Below, in pieces: positions 4,742 through 5,056 of a stretch of DNA of 5,056 bases. The notes under the pieces are model-generated. The model was not told where the DNA came from. It did no database searches and saw nothing but the letters and a program-made list of their open reading frames with translations. Numbering within the stretch: the stretch's first letter is position 1; the number at the start of each line of letters is the position of its first letter. This stretch comes from an uncultured Campylobacter sp. (GTDB lineage Bacteria; Campylobacterota; Campylobacteria; Campylobacterales; Campylobacteraceae): assembly GCF_937949835.1 (NCBI RefSeq), contig NZ_CALEDC010000406.1, positions 1 to 5,056 of the forward strand, given 5' to 3'. A program made the position numbers and the translations under genes.

Positions 4742-4945
4742 ATGAAATCAGGTGATATTTACATTTGCAATATTTGTTCGCTAAAAAGTAGCGACGATGA
4801 AAATGCAGTCTTTATCAAGGCGCATAAAAACGGCGAGACGGTGCATATCTGCACATCCTGCATGCCTAGCGTCATCCACGGCTCAGGCATGGTTGTAAAA
4901 AGCAACTCCGAGATCGAAGAAGAGCTTCAAGACGCTGCAAACTAG
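4742..4945 (+). CDS. small protein with two CxxC pairs, probable zinc ribbon (67 aa)
   Basis: Two Cys pairs, C9-x2-C12 (YICNICS) and C37-x2-C40 (HICTSCM), separated by 24 residues, are the pattern of a four-cysteine zinc-binding fold. The first pair sits on a short N-terminal strand, and the middle (ENAVFIKAHKNGETVHIC) looks like a beta-hairpin connecting the knuckles, somewhat like the N-terminal zinc domain of ClpX but with no other domain attached. The C-terminus is acidic (EIEEELQDAAN) and probably helical. There is no signal peptide or membrane segment. The start has AAGGA 5 bases upstream. It follows the membrane-protein gene by 73 bases and ends at a GC-rich hairpin. Function is not known; an adaptor or nucleic-acid-binding role is possible but unsupported. 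Metal binding is inference from the cysteine spacing. Confidence 0.8.
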   Translation: MKSGDIYICNICSLKSSDDENAVFIKAHKNGETVHICTSCMPSVIHGSGMVVKSNSEIEEELQDAAN

Positions 4946-4962
4946 CTGCTAGCACCACTTGC

Positions 4963-5002
4963 TGCGGCGCGTTTTAATTTGCTTGTAAATTTTCGCGCCG
5001 CA
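4963..5002 (+). terminator. GC-rich hairpin after the CxxC gene
   Basis: TGCGGCGCG (4963-4971) and CGCGCCGCA (4994-5002) form a perfect 9-bp GC-rich stem, 18 bases after the stop codon. Inside the 22-base loop, AATTT and AAATT could extend the pairing. There is no T-run on the plus strand; the stem is followed directly by the AAAATTCT array. It may act as a terminator or as a barrier protecting the 3' end of the transcript. Confidence 0.5.
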
Positions 5003-5056
5003 AAATTCTAAAATTCTAAAATTCTAAAATTCTAAAATTCTAAAATTCTAAAATTC
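5002..5056. repeat. tandem array of the octamer AAAATTCT
   Basis: Six perfect copies of AAAATTCT and seven bases of a seventh run to the window edge, so the full length is unknown. The unit is not a multiple of three. It starts on the last base of the hairpin arm. No gene can be seen crossing it within the window. Confidence 0.95.

Noticed and set aside
1..5056. A new defence, mobile or secretion system
   Set aside because: No transposase, integrase, nuclease, toxin-antitoxin pair, CRISPR repeat or phage gene was seen. The recognised genes are ordinary small metabolic or membrane proteins transcribed separately.

Overview
The window looks like a chromosomal segment of an epsilonproteobacterium, most probably a Campylobacter of the higher-GC, oral type (C. 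gracilis / C. rectus / C. showae-like). Species is inference. The evidence is a dimeric all-alpha dUTPase that closely resembles the C. jejuni enzyme, strong AAGGAG-type ribosome sites, TATAAT-like -10 boxes without clear -35 boxes, and spacers saturated with AAATTTTA / TAAAATTC words. I see no transposase, phage gene, CRISPR array, tRNA or rRNA. This is mostly an ordinary housekeeping region made of short, separately promoted genes.

Layout. At the left edge, the 5' end of a minus-strand gene (1-89) runs out of the window. Next is a minus-strand single-domain cupin (253-591) with its own promoter and a small near-palindrome at its probable transcription start. A spacer of almost 600 bases follows. 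It has no intact gene but contains a possible degraded minus-strand reading frame (874-1074) with two in-frame TAA codons, each inside one copy of an 18-bp direct repeat. Then comes luxS (1179-1682, minus) with a good hairpin terminator, divergent from a 4-oxalocrotonate tautomerase family gene (1789-1998, plus). An AT-rich spacer separates these from a second divergent pair: a YhbP/UPF0306 flavin-fold protein (2321-2734, minus) and dut (2815-3504, plus), whose promoters lie almost back to back. After another non-coding stretch come an EI24/CysZ-type membrane protein (3928-4668) and a 67-residue protein with two CxxC pairs (4742-4945). The last gene ends in a GC-rich hairpin that runs straight into an array of the octamer AAAATTCT, cut by the window edge.

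Functionally the genes do not form one pathway. LuxS handles S-ribosylhomocysteine in the activated methyl cycle and produces the AI-2 precursor. Dut removes dUTP and supplies dUMP. The cupin, tautomerase and YhbP-like proteins are small enzymes of unknown substrate. I found no convincing new multi-gene system. The features most worth a second look are the stop-bearing 18-bp repeat, the octamer array at the right edge with scattered copies inside the window, the cupin leader palindrome, and the two-frame arrangement at the left edge.
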